Positions 6,822-14,305 of a stretch of 14,388 nt of DNA are shown here, in pieces. The notes under the pieces were generated by a model. It did no database searches and was not told where the DNA came from. It saw nothing but the letters and a program-made list of their open reading frames with translations. A program made the position numbers and the translations under genes. The stretch covers positions 1 to 14,388 of the forward strand of contig NZ_JAUMUL010000052.1 in the NCBI RefSeq assembly GCF_030530635.1. Direction: 5' to 3'. The DNA comes from Actinomyces sp. (GTDB lineage Bacteria; Actinomycetota; Actinomycetes; Actinomycetales; Actinomycetaceae). Within the stretch, counting starts at the first letter, position 1; the number at the start of each line of letters is the position of its first letter.

Positions 6822-8542
6822 CCCAGGCTCTACTGATCAGCTCGGAACCGCTTACTCCGGCGGCGGTGACGGCCGTACTTGAGGAGCTGGACGGGTTCTC
6901 CACACCGATCGTGCTCGCCTCCGTGGCCCAGGCGCGGCTGGAGTTCCAACGGCGGGACATCGACCTGGTACTGGTGGATGAGTCGGCTGAGGACGGGCAG
7001 GGGCTCGCGGTGCTGCGCGAGATGGCGGCGCTGGCGCCGCTCGTCCCGGCGTGCCTGCTGACCACCAAGATGGATTCTGACGGGGTATTGCGCGCAGTCG
7101 ACGCCGGTGCCAGGGCGGTGCTGCCCCTGCCGCCGTCAGTGGAGCACTATGCGGAGCGTCTGCGGTCGCTTTCAGCCTGGACTCGCGCCGCACATGGTTA
7201 TGTGGAGGAGGAGCGGGAGACCCTGGGGCGTCCGGTGGGGCGCGTGGTGGCGCTCATCGGGGCGAAGGGTGGCGTGGGCACGTCCATAGTTTCCCTGGCG
7301 GCCGCCAAGGCCGCGGCGGGGAGGGGACGCACGGTGCTGTTGGACCTGGACCTGCGGGGTGGAGACCTGGCCTCCTACTGTGGCATCCGGGTGCGGCACT
7401 CGGTGGTGGACCTGGTATCCGTGGCGGCCGAGATCGGGGGACGTGAGGTTTCTGAGGTCGCCTATCCGGTCCGGACCGGTATCGAGCTGCTGCCAGCGCC
7501 GGAGCACGGTGAGATGGGTGAGGAGATGACCGAGGCGGCCGCCCGGCAGATTGTGCAGGCCCTGCGCTACCAGTACGACCACGTGGTCATCGACTGCGGC
7601 TCCCGTCTGGATGAGGGAACCGCCGGTGCGATGGAACTGGCGGACACGATCGTGGTGGTGAGTACCCCAGAGGTGCCCGCGCTGCGGGCTGTGCGTCGTT
7701 TCAAGGAGACGCTGGAACGACTGGAACTGGCACGCGCCACGCCATTGCAGGTGGTGCTCAATCGCACCTCCCGGAACAATGAGATTCAGCCCGCCGGGGC
7801 CGCCAAGCTCATCGATTCACCCCTGTTGGGTACGTTGCCGGAGAGCACGCAGCGTCTGGAGCCCGCGCTGAACACGGGGACGCTGCTGGAGCTGGATCTG
7901 CCCCAACTCACGGAGATCGGACAGGCAGTAGCGGAACTACTCGCCCCCGCCGCGGCCATTACTGCGGTGGAGGCGGCCAGCACGGCGGTTGGTGTGCCCG
8001 GTCCCCAGGGAGGCGCCGCGGAACTGCCGCCGGCTTTCACGCCGGGAGGTGCGCCGCCAACGACGGTTCCCGCCGCCCCACCGCCCGCGGGTGATGTGCC
8101 GCCGGCGTCCCAGGGGCGGCGCGCCAGACGTGCGGCTGAGCGTAACGAGGACTCGCGAACTGGCAGGCGGCTGCCCTTCGTCGGTGGGTGGCGCCGTCGG
8201 GCGGCGGCCGAATCCGCTGAGCGAGGGGCCACTGCGGTGGAGTTCGCCGGCGCCTTCATCATTGCGCTGGGGGTGTTCTTCCTGTGCTTTGAACTGCTGC
8301 TGTTCGGAGGCGTGTCCCTCGTGGCGCACAACTCCGCGCAGGAGGCGGCCCGTAACTTCGCCGTCGGCATGTCGCACCAGCAGGTGGTGGCAGCGGTATC
8401 GGAGCGCATGCCCGGTTCGCTCGCCTCCGGACTGAGCGTGACCACCTCCGGCTCCGACGTGCGGGTCAGCATTGAGATTCCCGGAATGATTCCCGGCATC
8501 GGACCGGCGGTAGGCACTGCGCACGTGGAACGGGAGAGGTGA
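6818..8542 (+). CDS. cpaE: CpaE/TadZ ATPase fused to a TadE-like pseudopilin
   Basis: A 574-residue fusion. Residues 1-130 are a receiver-like domain, 143-375 a ParA/MinD-type ATPase of the CpaE/TadZ group (GAKGGVGTS, Lys150; the second P-loop Lys is Thr155, common in CpaE). CpaE/TadZ proteins localise the Tad machine at the cytoplasmic membrane face. Residues 376-465 are a Pro/Ala-rich then Arg-rich linker. Residues 466-574 are a TadE-like pseudopilin with a class III prepilin signal: ERG-ATAVEF, predicted cut G470/A471, Glu475 at +5, then one membrane helix. The frame is open throughout. Only a weak internal GTG (8096) without a clear ribosome site could start the TadE part alone. Start ATG 6818 overlaps cpaB by 4 nt, with GAAGGGA at 6804-6810. 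Domains are clear; whether the product stays fused, is cleaved, or is an assembly error is open. Confidence 0.88.
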   Translation: MTQALLISSEPLTPAAVTAVLEELDGFSTPIVLASVAQARLEFQRRDIDLVLVDESAEDGQGLAVLREMAALAPLVPACLLTTKMDSDGVLRAVDAGARAVLPLPPSVEHYAERLRSLSAWTRAAHGYVEEERETLGRPVGRVVALIGAKGGVGTSIVSLAAAKAAAGRGRTVLLDLDLRGGDLASYCGIRVRHSVVDLVSVAAEIGGREVSEVAYPVRTGIELLPAPEHGEMGEEMTEAAARQIVQALRYQYDHVVIDCGSRLDEGTAGAMELADTIVVVSTPEVPALRAVRRFKETLERLELARATPLQVVLNRTSRNNEIQPAGAAKLIDSPLLGTLPESTQRLEPALNTGTLLELDLPQLTEIGQAVAELLAPAAAITAVEAASTAVGVPGPQGGAAELPPAFTPGGAPPTTVPAAPPPAGDVPPASQGRRARRAAERNEDSRTGRRLPFVGGWRRRAAAESAERGATAVEFAGAFIIALGVFFLCFELLLFGGVSLVAHNSAQEAARNFAVGMSHQQVVAAVSERMPGSLASGLSVTTSGSDVRVSIEIPGMIPGIGPAVGTAHVERER

Positions 8543-8548
8543 GTGGTG

Positions 8549-8950
8549 ATGACAACAGCGAAGCCGCGTATGACCGGGCGGCTGAAGCAGCACCTGCACG
8601 GGCGCGATGAGGGGCAGTCCGCGATTGAACTCGCGGCATTCATCCCCATCGTGTTGATCGTCCTCATCATCCTCAGCCAGGGGATCGCTGCCATGATGGC
8701 GGCCTCCCATGTGTGTGACGCCGCCAGGGATGGTGCGCGGGCTGGCGAGCGGGGTGACTCCGTGTACGCAGCGGTAACCGCGTCCATGCCCGATTGGATC
8801 GACCTCGATTCGATCACCGCCTGCGGCAGGGGTTGTGTGCGGGTCGCCGGAAGGGCGCCCATCGGCATCCCCGGGGTTGTAGAGGTCACCCACGTACAGC
8901 TCAGCTCCGAGGCCACCTTCCGGCAGCGGGAGGGATCCTCATGGCGCTGA
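8549..8950 (+). CDS. tadE: TadE-like pseudopilin
   Basis: A 133-residue minor pseudopilin of the TadE/TadG type. The basic N-terminus is followed by DEG-QSAIEL: predicted prepilin peptidase cut G22/Q23 with Glu27 at +5, then a membrane helix at about 24-46. The outside part aligns with the TadE half of the upstream fusion: CDAARDGARAG against SAQEAARNFAVG, and IGIPGVVEVTHV against IPGIGPAVGTAHV. Three Cys are outside the helix (one after VCD, two in ACGRGC), which may form a disulfide. ATG 8549 is chosen for its 9-nt spacing from GGGAGAGG (8532-8539); GTG 8546 (spacing 6) and GTG 8543 are in frame and possible. It follows the fusion stop by 6 nt and overlaps cpaF by 10 nt. Confidence 0.85.
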   Translation: MTTAKPRMTGRLKQHLHGRDEGQSAIELAAFIPIVLIVLIILSQGIAAMMAASHVCDAARDGARAGERGDSVYAAVTASMPDWIDLDSITACGRGCVRVAGRAPIGIPGVVEVTHVQLSSEATFRQREGSSWR

Positions 8951-10224
8951 GAGACCGCGTGGCCCCCGAGGCCCTCACCGATGAGAACACCGAGCTCGTC
9001 AAGCGCTTCCGCGCCCGGCTCCTCGAGGAGATCAACATCGAGGAGGTCACCAGCCTGGAGATGCCGCAGAAGCGGGCACGCCTGGAGCGCGTGCTCGCCC
9101 GCATCCTCTCGGTTGAGGGCCCGGTCATGTCCACCCGGAACCGTGCCCGCCTCATTCAGCGCATTGTCGATGACACGGTGGGGCTGGGCGTGCTCGAACC
9201 GCTGATCGCGGACGACTCGATCACCGAGATCATGGTCAACGGCGTCCACGACCTGTTCGTGGAGCGCAACGGGCGCATTGAGCGGATTCCGGCGGCCTTC
9301 ACTTCCGAGGAGGAGTTGTACCAGGCGATCGACCGGATTGTCTCCACGGTCAACCGGCGTGTGGACGAGTCCAGCCCCATGGTGGATGCCCGCCTGGTGG
9401 GTGGTGAGCGCGTAAACGTGATCATTCCGCCGCTGGCGCTGGACGGACCGACGATGACCATCCGGCGTTTCCCCCGCCCCTTCCGCATGCCCGACCTGGT
9501 GGCCCGGTCATCCCTGCCCAAGGAGGCGGCCGAACTGCTGAACATGATGGTGCGCGCACGCCTGAACATCCTGGTCTCAGGCGGTACCGGCACCGGTAAG
9601 ACCACCTTCCTCAACGCCCTCTCAGGACTCATCCCGGACCGGGAACGCATCATCACGATCGAGGACTCCGCCGAGCTGTCTCTCCAGCAGAGCCACGTGG
9701 TCAGGCTGGAGGCGCGTCCGGCCAACTCCGAAGGCAAGGGACAGGTGACCATCCGCGATCTGGTGCGCAACTCGCTGCGTATGCGGCCGGACCGGATCGT
9801 GGTTGGTGAGGTCCGTGGCGGTGAGACCATGGACATGCTCCAAGCTATGAACACCGGGCACGAGGGCTCGCTCACCACCGTGCACGCCAATTCCGCGCGC
9901 GATGCGCTGAGCCGTCTGGAGACCCTGGCCAGCATGTCCGATCTGGAACTGCCCGTGGAGACGGTCCGGGACCAGATCAACAGCGCCATCGACGTGATCA
10001 TCCAGTTGGAGCGGGATACCTCCGGTGTGCGCCGGGTGCGGCAGATCGAGGTGGTCACCTCCGAGCACCGGGACAACTACGTCACTCAGCCGATCATGCG
10101 CTACACCGAGACCCGCTCCCAGGGCGGCGTCTTCCGCTTCCACGCCCTTCCCGAGGCGACGGCGTCCCGCCTGGCCCTGCTGGGCGAGTCTCTGCCGGGG
10201 TCATTCGCCGGAGGTGCGGCATGA
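8941..10224 (+). CDS. cpaF: Tad pilus motor ATPase CpaF/TadA
   Basis: A 427-residue secretion ATPase of the VirB11/PulE superfamily that powers Flp pilus assembly as a hexamer at the inner face of the membrane. An N-terminal all-alpha/beta domain (1-190) contains the typical IMVNGVHDLFVERNGR. The ATPase core has Walker A GGTGTGKTT (Lys220), the Asp-box EDSAEL, Walker B RIVVGEVRGGE (Glu290) and the His box TTVHANS, all intact. The ATG at 8941 is preceded by GGGAGGG (8928-8934) and overlaps the tadE stop by 10 nt; the frame is open further upstream but that would run through tadE. Its stop overlaps the tadB start by 4 nt, so motor and platform are coupled in translation. Confidence 0.95.
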   Translation: MALRDRVAPEALTDENTELVKRFRARLLEEINIEEVTSLEMPQKRARLERVLARILSVEGPVMSTRNRARLIQRIVDDTVGLGVLEPLIADDSITEIMVNGVHDLFVERNGRIERIPAAFTSEEELYQAIDRIVSTVNRRVDESSPMVDARLVGGERVNVIIPPLALDGPTMTIRRFPRPFRMPDLVARSSLPKEAAELLNMMVRARLNILVSGGTGTGKTTFLNALSGLIPDRERIITIEDSAELSLQQSHVVRLEARPANSEGKGQVTIRDLVRNSLRMRPDRIVVGEVRGGETMDMLQAMNTGHEGSLTTVHANSARDALSRLETLASMSDLELPVETVRDQINSAIDVIIQLERDTSGVRRVRQIEVVTSEHRDNYVTQPIMRYTETRSQGGVFRFHALPEATASRLALLGESLPGSFAGGAA

Positions 10225-11147
10225 CACCATCGGTACGGATCATTCTGCTGACGCTCATCGCCACCCTGGTGTTCGGGGTGTGGGGAGTTACGGTGCTCCT
10301 GGACGAGTCCGGGCGCCGCCGCGCCCTGTGGGAGGAGACCGTCGGCGCGCGTGCCACCGGTTCGGAGCGGATCAAGTTGATGGAGCGGCGGCTGGCCGGA
10401 CGCGGCCCGCTGGGGGCTCTGGCCCGGCGGATGACCACCGCGGGTGTGAGTTGGTCACCGTTGTTAACGGTTACGGCGATTGCCGGCGCGATGCTGGTGG
10501 TGATGATCGGTGGGCGTCCGCTACTGGGACGAGTCGCCAGCACCATACTTGCGCTCATGCTGCCGCTGGTGTTCTGGCAGTGGCTCAGCCGGCGGCGGGC
10601 CAAGCGTAAGGAGAACTTCATTGCGCAGCTGCCTGAGCTGGCGCGAGTGGTCGCCAATGGCAACTCGGCGGGCTTGTCGATCGGGCGCTGCCTGGCCATG
10701 GCCGGGCGCGAGCTTGCCGAGCCCGCCGGCGCGGAGATGCGGCAGGTGGCCCAGCGCCTGGACCTGGGGGTGAGCCTGGATCGGGCGCTGCACGAGCTGG
10801 CAGAGCGGTTGCCGTCGCGGGAGATCGACGTGCTGGTGCGCACGATTGTCATCCAGTCCCGCACCGGAGGTGCACTGAGCGATGCGCTGACCGACATCTC
10901 GCAGACGCTGGAGGACCGCAAGGAGCTTCGCCGTGAGGTCGGTACCGTGATCCTCGGTGCCTCGGTTGCCGGATATACGGTGATGGGGATCGGCATGGGA
11001 GCCATTGTGCTGCTGAACATGATCCAGCCCGGCCTGCTTGATGAGATGGCGGGAAGCATGGTGGGGCGGATCATCATGCTGGTGGCGGCCGCCTTCTTCG
11101 CGGTGGGATTCGTGCTCATGCGGGCCGTATCCCGGGTGGAGGTGTAG
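10221..11147 (+). CDS. tadB: Tad platform membrane protein TadB
   Basis: A 308-residue TadB-type platform protein with one T2SSF (GspF-like) domain. Membrane helices lie near 5-27, 77-97 and 103-121, then a large cytoplasmic helical domain (about 125-245) with FIAQLPELARVVANGNSAG, LDRALHELAERLPSREI and SRTGGALSDALTDIS, the classic family pattern, then two C-terminal helices at about 243-266 and 280-301. It contacts the CpaF motor and forms with TadC the inner-membrane platform. ATG 10221 has GGAGGT at 10210-10215 and overlaps the cpaF stop. One TTA codon lies at 10464-10466. The next gene starts 2 nt after its stop. Confidence 0.93.
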   Translation: MTPSVRIILLTLIATLVFGVWGVTVLLDESGRRRALWEETVGARATGSERIKLMERRLAGRGPLGALARRMTTAGVSWSPLLTVTAIAGAMLVVMIGGRPLLGRVASTILALMLPLVFWQWLSRRRAKRKENFIAQLPELARVVANGNSAGLSIGRCLAMAGRELAEPAGAEMRQVAQRLDLGVSLDRALHELAERLPSREIDVLVRTIVIQSRTGGALSDALTDISQTLEDRKELRREVGTVILGASVAGYTVMGIGMGAIVLLNMIQPGLLDEMAGSMVGRIIMLVAAAFFAVGFVLMRAVSRVEV

Positions 11148-11149
11148 GC

Positions 11150-12043
11150 ATGGCCGCGCTGTTCGGAATGCTCGCTGCCTGCATGGTGCTGCTGGGCGCG
11201 CAGGGGGTGCGCATGGTGCGTGCGTCCCTGGTGGAGGACCTGCTGGCCTCCGGTGACCAGGCCGCAGCGGAGGCGGCTCAGCGCACGGGACCGTTCACCC
11301 GGATCGTGGACCTGCTGGGCCGCATGACTCAGAGCATGCTGCTCGATCTCTATGGCTCGGAGCGGATCAAGCGCCTGGCCTGGCAGCTGCGCGCAGCGGG
11401 CCAGCCCGCGGAGGTGACGGCGCAGACTTTCATCCAGCGTGAGGCCGGCTTCGCCAGCCTGGGGCTGGTGCTCATGGTGCTGGCCGCACTCAATGGGCAG
11501 ACGTTCATGGGTGTGGTCCTGTGCGTGCTCTTCGTTTGCTGGATGCACGCCTGGCTGCTGCTCACCTTGCGGCGGCGCCAGGAGCAGATCGAACGAGATC
11601 TGCCTGATTTCCTGGATGTGTTCGCCGTGACGGTGTCGGCCGGACTGCCCTTCCGGGTCGCGTTGCAACGCGTGTCCGAGCAGCACAGCGGGGCGCTGGC
11701 GGAGGAGATGCGTCTGACCCTGAGGGAGATGCAACTCGGGGTGCCCCGCCGTCAGGCGCTTGAGGGGTTGCGTGAGCGTACGCGTTCGGAGAACGTGTCT
11801 TCGTTCGTAACCGCGCTGCTGCAGTCGGAGGAACTGGGTACTCCGCTGGAAGAGGCCCTGCGACAGATCTCCAAGGAGGTGCGACGCGAACGCGGTCAGC
11901 AGGTGCGCAGGCAGGCGGCCAAATCGCAGCCCAAGGTGTCCCTGGTGGTAACCATGTGCATCGTTCCCGGAGCCATTGTTCTCATTGTGGGCGGAATGCT
12001 CGTCAGCAATCTTGATGCGATTACGGGGCTGTTCAATGGGTGA
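11150..12043 (+). CDS. tadC: Tad platform membrane protein TadC
   Basis: A 297-residue partner of TadB. An N-terminal membrane helix (about 3-20) is followed by a cytoplasmic stretch, two helices at about 103-142, and a T2SSF domain at about 143-265 with DLPDFLDVFAVTVSAGLPF and QSEELGTPLEEALRQIS, then a C-terminal helix (268-290). TadB and TadC probably form a heteromeric platform on which CpaF acts. ATG 11150 is set by GGAGGT (11138-11143), which lies inside the end of tadB, and begins 2 nt after the tadB stop. Its end overlaps the histidine-kinase start by 8 nt. Confidence 0.93.
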   Translation: MAALFGMLAACMVLLGAQGVRMVRASLVEDLLASGDQAAAEAAQRTGPFTRIVDLLGRMTQSMLLDLYGSERIKRLAWQLRAAGQPAEVTAQTFIQREAGFASLGLVLMVLAALNGQTFMGVVLCVLFVCWMHAWLLLTLRRRQEQIERDLPDFLDVFAVTVSAGLPFRVALQRVSEQHSGALAEEMRLTLREMQLGVPRRQALEGLRERTRSENVSSFVTALLQSEELGTPLEEALRQISKEVRRERGQQVRRQAAKSQPKVSLVVTMCIVPGAIVLIVGGMLVSNLDAITGLFNG

Positions 12044-13244
12044 GGGAAAGGTGATTGCGGAAGCGGCGTTGGCGCCCACCGTGCGTCTGCTCAGTGATAT
12101 CAGACTAGTCCTGCTACTTCTGATGGCGGCGGTCTGCAGGTTCGACTGGGCGGTCTTCCTTACTGTCGCATGCGCGGTTCCTTGCAGCTTCATTCTATTG
12201 TTCCGATGGGGGCGAACAACCCGTCGCGTCGTAGCGGGCGTGTATTTCGTTGCGTGGGACGGGATTGCGGCGCTTGTGCTGCTGATAATTGGGTTCCAGC
12301 ATGCCGGTACGTCGGCTGCGTTGGCGCTAGGCTACTTGCAAGTTTCGGCGTTACTCATGGGAATGGTCGCCGGAGATCGCGCCCTGGCAGCCTGGTGTGC
12401 TTTAGTCGTCGTCGGTGTATTCGAACTTATTCAATATGCCCCCGACCTCTCAGCGATGATGATCGTTGCCGCGGGCGCGGCGCTGGTGCTTGCCTTGCTC
12501 GGGCGCAGGCAGACGCAGCAGGTTGGTAGAGTCGAGGTTATGGCCGCGGACGCGGCGGAGGCGCGCTCCCGGCAGTCGGCAGCCGAAGAACGTTTAGTGC
12601 TGGCTCGGGATCTGCATGACACGGTGGCGAAGTCTGCCGCCGGTGTACGTATGTTGGCGGAGGCGCTGTCAGCTGATCTAAGGCGCCAAGAATCAGAGTA
12701 TGCACGTGACGCCAGTAATCTGTTCGATGCCGCAGATGCATTGAGCGCCGAGGCGCGCTCGGTCTTGGACGAGTTGCGTTCTGCGCCTGCGGGAGATCTG
12801 CGTGGGCAGCTGCGTGAGGACGCCGAGACCTGGGCGAGCCGTGTAGGGACAGATGTGTCGGTAGACGTGTCCGGTGAGGAGATGGTTGCTGACGCAGAGC
12901 TGAAGTGGCAGGTTCAAAGGGTCCTCGGCGAATTGCTGGCGAATGTGGAAAAGCACGCCAAGGCGACCGTGGTCAGTGTCCGTATTGAAGGAGAAGACAC
13001 GCTCCAGCTCACGGTTGAAGACAACGGTGTCGGTCTGCCCCGGAGGATTTTGGAGGATCAGTCCAACCTGCGCGGTTCGGGACACTATGGACTCTGCGGG
13101 GTACGGGAGCGCCTCGCGGCGATTGGCGGCCGTCTCACTCTCACAGCTACTCCAGATGGTGGAACGCGCGCCATGGCGCAGATCCCAAGGGCGATCTCGT
13201 CAAACGAGAAGAGTTCACTAACAACGGCAAGGATGACAGTATGA
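12036..13244 (+). CDS. NarL-type sensor histidine kinase
   Basis: A 402-residue membrane histidine kinase of the HisKA_3 (NarL/DesK-like) group. Five to six hydrophobic segments lie within residues 23-155 with almost no outside loop, so the signal may be sensed within the membrane. A HisKA_3 dimer helix follows, with phospho-acceptor His194 in ARDLHDTVAKS. The HATPase domain has an N-box (ELLANVEKHA), DNGVGLP (Asp329) and the G-box GSGHYGLCGVRER. ATG 12036 overlaps the tadC stop by 8 nt; a GTG at 12051 with GAGGGAAAG just before it is an alternative start that removes 5 residues. The membrane part reads slightly less GC-rich, with TTA codons at 12351 and 12594. Partner: the next gene, overlapping by 4 nt. 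The stimulus is unknown. Confidence 0.9.
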   Translation: MGEGKVIAEAALAPTVRLLSDIRLVLLLLMAAVCRFDWAVFLTVACAVPCSFILLFRWGRTTRRVVAGVYFVAWDGIAALVLLIIGFQHAGTSAALALGYLQVSALLMGMVAGDRALAAWCALVVVGVFELIQYAPDLSAMMIVAAGAALVLALLGRRQTQQVGRVEVMAADAAEARSRQSAAEERLVLARDLHDTVAKSAAGVRMLAEALSADLRRQESEYARDASNLFDAADALSAEARSVLDELRSAPAGDLRGQLREDAETWASRVGTDVSVDVSGEEMVADAELKWQVQRVLGELLANVEKHAKATVVSVRIEGEDTLQLTVEDNGVGLPRRILEDQSNLRGSGHYGLCGVRERLAAIGGRLTLTATPDGGTRAMAQIPRAISSNEKSSLTTARMTV

Positions 13245-13879
13245 AGGTGCTCGTGGTTGATGACAACATGATTGTTCGCATGGGGCTCAGGCGGGTGCTT
13301 GAGCACATCCGTGACGTCGAGGAGGTGGAAGAGGCGGCCGACGGCGTGGAAGCGATCGAGGTGGCGCGGAGCTTCGAACCCGATGTGGTGCTGCTCGATG
13401 TACGCATGCCGCGCATGGGCGGGTTGGAGGCACTGCCCGCGCTTGCGGAGCAGGCCAGCGTGATCATGATGACCTCGGCTGACGACGCTGAGACGATAGC
13501 CTCGGCGATGGAAGGCGGTGCCAAGGGTTATCTCATACACGCGCGCCTGGGGGTAGAAGAAGTTGCCGCTGCGATTGCAGCATGCCGGGGCGGAGGCATG
13601 GTCCTGGGACCAGGTGTTGGTGACAAGCTCAGCCTCCAAGCCGCGTCCGTGTCCGCCAAGAGCGAGCCGCGCGCTAACCCGTTGGCTGAGCGACTGACCG
13701 AGCGTGAGGCCGAGGTTCTGGAGGCGGCAGCGCGGGGCATGAGCAACCAGGACATCGCTGCGGAGCAGTTCTTGTCCGCTCGTACGGTCAAGAACTACAT
13801 CAACTCCGCGTACGTCAAGCTGGGCGTGCACAGCCGAGCCGAGGCGATCATGCTATGGAAGGAGGCGGAGGGCTCCTGA
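13241..13879 (+). CDS. NarL/LuxR-type response regulator
   Basis: A 212-residue DNA-binding response regulator. The receiver domain (1-118) has the acidic pair Asp7/Asp8, phospho-acceptor Asp53 in LLDVRMP and Thr78. The usual Lys of GYLLK is replaced: the sequence reads GYLIHA, with His100 at that place. A LuxR-type helix-turn-helix covers about 150-210 (LTEREAEVLEAAARGMSNQDIA, ending in AYVKLGVHSRAEAI). ATG 13241 overlaps the kinase stop by 4 nt, so the two are produced together as a two-component pair. With the flp leader directly after it, the pilin gene is the obvious target candidate, though this is inferred from position. It is the last gene of the coupled operon. Confidence 0.92.
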   Translation: MKVLVVDDNMIVRMGLRRVLEHIRDVEEVEEAADGVEAIEVARSFEPDVVLLDVRMPRMGGLEALPALAEQASVIMMTSADDAETIASAMEGGAKGYLIHARLGVEEVAAAIAACRGGGMVLGPGVGDKLSLQAASVSAKSEPRANPLAERLTEREAEVLEAAARGMSNQDIAAEQFLSARTVKNYINSAYVKLGVHSRAEAIMLWKEAEGS

Positions 13880-13895
13880 AGCGGGGACAGAGGTG

Positions 13896-13933
13896 GGGGC
13901 GCTTCTCGGGGCGACTGCCCCTATTCGGGGGGC
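13896..13933 (+). promoter_or_regulatory. Mutually exclusive GC hairpins between regulator and flp
   Basis: GCCCC (13917-13921) can pair with GGGGC just before it (13908-13912, loop GACT), with GGGGC at 13896-13900, or with GGGGC after it (13929-13933). The first gives a tight 5-bp GC stem with a 4-nt loop, 28 nt after the regulator stop. No T-run follows. It may weaken read-through from the operon or shape the flp leader RNA. The G-rich context makes chance pairing possible. Confidence 0.3.
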
Positions 13934-13949
13934 GCACGGCGTCCGTAAT

Positions 13950-13964
13950 GTTGACAGCGTCAAC
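13950..13964. promoter_or_regulatory. Perfect inverted repeat before flp (operator candidate)
   Basis: GTTGAC (13950-13955), spacer agc, GTCAAC (13959-13964) is a perfect 6-bp inverted repeat, with another GTCAAC at 13981-13986, 22 bp further on. It lies 64 nt before the flp start. The TTGACA inside it matches the -35 consensus, but no -10 element follows at 16-19 bp. A TAATGT (13946-13951) overlapping its left arm fits the loose actinobacterial -10 TANNNT, but lacks a good -35, as expected for an activated promoter. It is a candidate site for the regulator encoded just upstream. Confidence 0.4.
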
Positions 13965-14027
13965 GGGAACGAACCCCGGAGTCAACGATCCGAGTCAGCA
14001 GCTCGGAACTCTTCAACAGGAGGAATC

Positions 14028-14285
14028 ATGTCGAACTCAGTTCTCGCCGCTCAGGTCCGCGCTCGCCTTTGGCTGGATGATCTCAAGACTCGTGTGTCTG
14101 ACTCTGAGGCAGGACAGGGTGCTGCGGAGTATGCGGGTGTGATCGTGATTGCGGCAATTCTGATTGTCGCAATTGCTACCGCGATCAACAACGCGCAGGT
14201 TGGTACCACGGTTACGAACAAGATCCAGGAGATTCTTAACCCGACCGGTGGCGGTGCTGGCGCCGGTGGCGGTGCTGGAAGCTGA
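14028..14285 (+). CDS. flp: Flp major pilin
   Basis: An 85-residue Flp/Fap-type type IVb prepilin, the structural subunit of the Tad pilus. The leader ends in SEAG and is followed by QGAAEY: predicted prepilin peptidase cut G29/Q30, with Glu34 at +5 and Tyr35 at +6, the Flp hallmark. One membrane/assembly helix follows (AGVIVIAAILIVAIATAI, about 36-53), then a short polar stretch and a Gly-rich tail NPTGGGAGAGGGAGS. The mature pilin would be 56 residues, normal for Flp. ATG 14028 is set by the strong AGGAGGA (14018-14024); the frame is open further upstream but without domain or site. It lies 148 nt after the regulator gene behind its own leader, and a strong hairpin follows, both fitting separate, higher expression. 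flp is more often first in Tad loci; here it is last. Confidence 0.93.
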   Translation: MSNSVLAAQVRARLWLDDLKTRVSDSEAGQGAAEYAGVIVIAAILIVAIATAINNAQVGTTVTNKIQEILNPTGGGAGAGGGAGS

Positions 14286-14305
14286 CGGCGTGGATGACGC
14301 AGCGG

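Noticed and set aside
8096..8542. Separate tadE gene starting at the in-frame GTG 8096
   Set aside because: There is no clear ribosome site before it, and the resulting leader of about 44 residues is long for a prepilin. It is kept only as an alternative to the fusion.
7786..9249. Long minus-strand open frame opposite cpaE-tadE and cpaF
   Set aside because: Same reason: it is antisense to genes with clear domains, and its translation has no recognisable motif.
10094..12193. Long open frame on the minus strand (about 699 codons) across tadB and tadC
   Set aside because: It is antisense to well-recognised genes. Long antisense frames arise from GC-rich third codon positions, and the product has no domain and low-complexity Ser/Arg/His composition.
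13951..13956. TTGACA as the -35 box of a sigma-70-type flp promoter
   Set aside because: The hexamer is perfect, but at 16-19 bp downstream only C/G-rich sequence is found, with no -10 box. I treat it as part of the inverted repeat.
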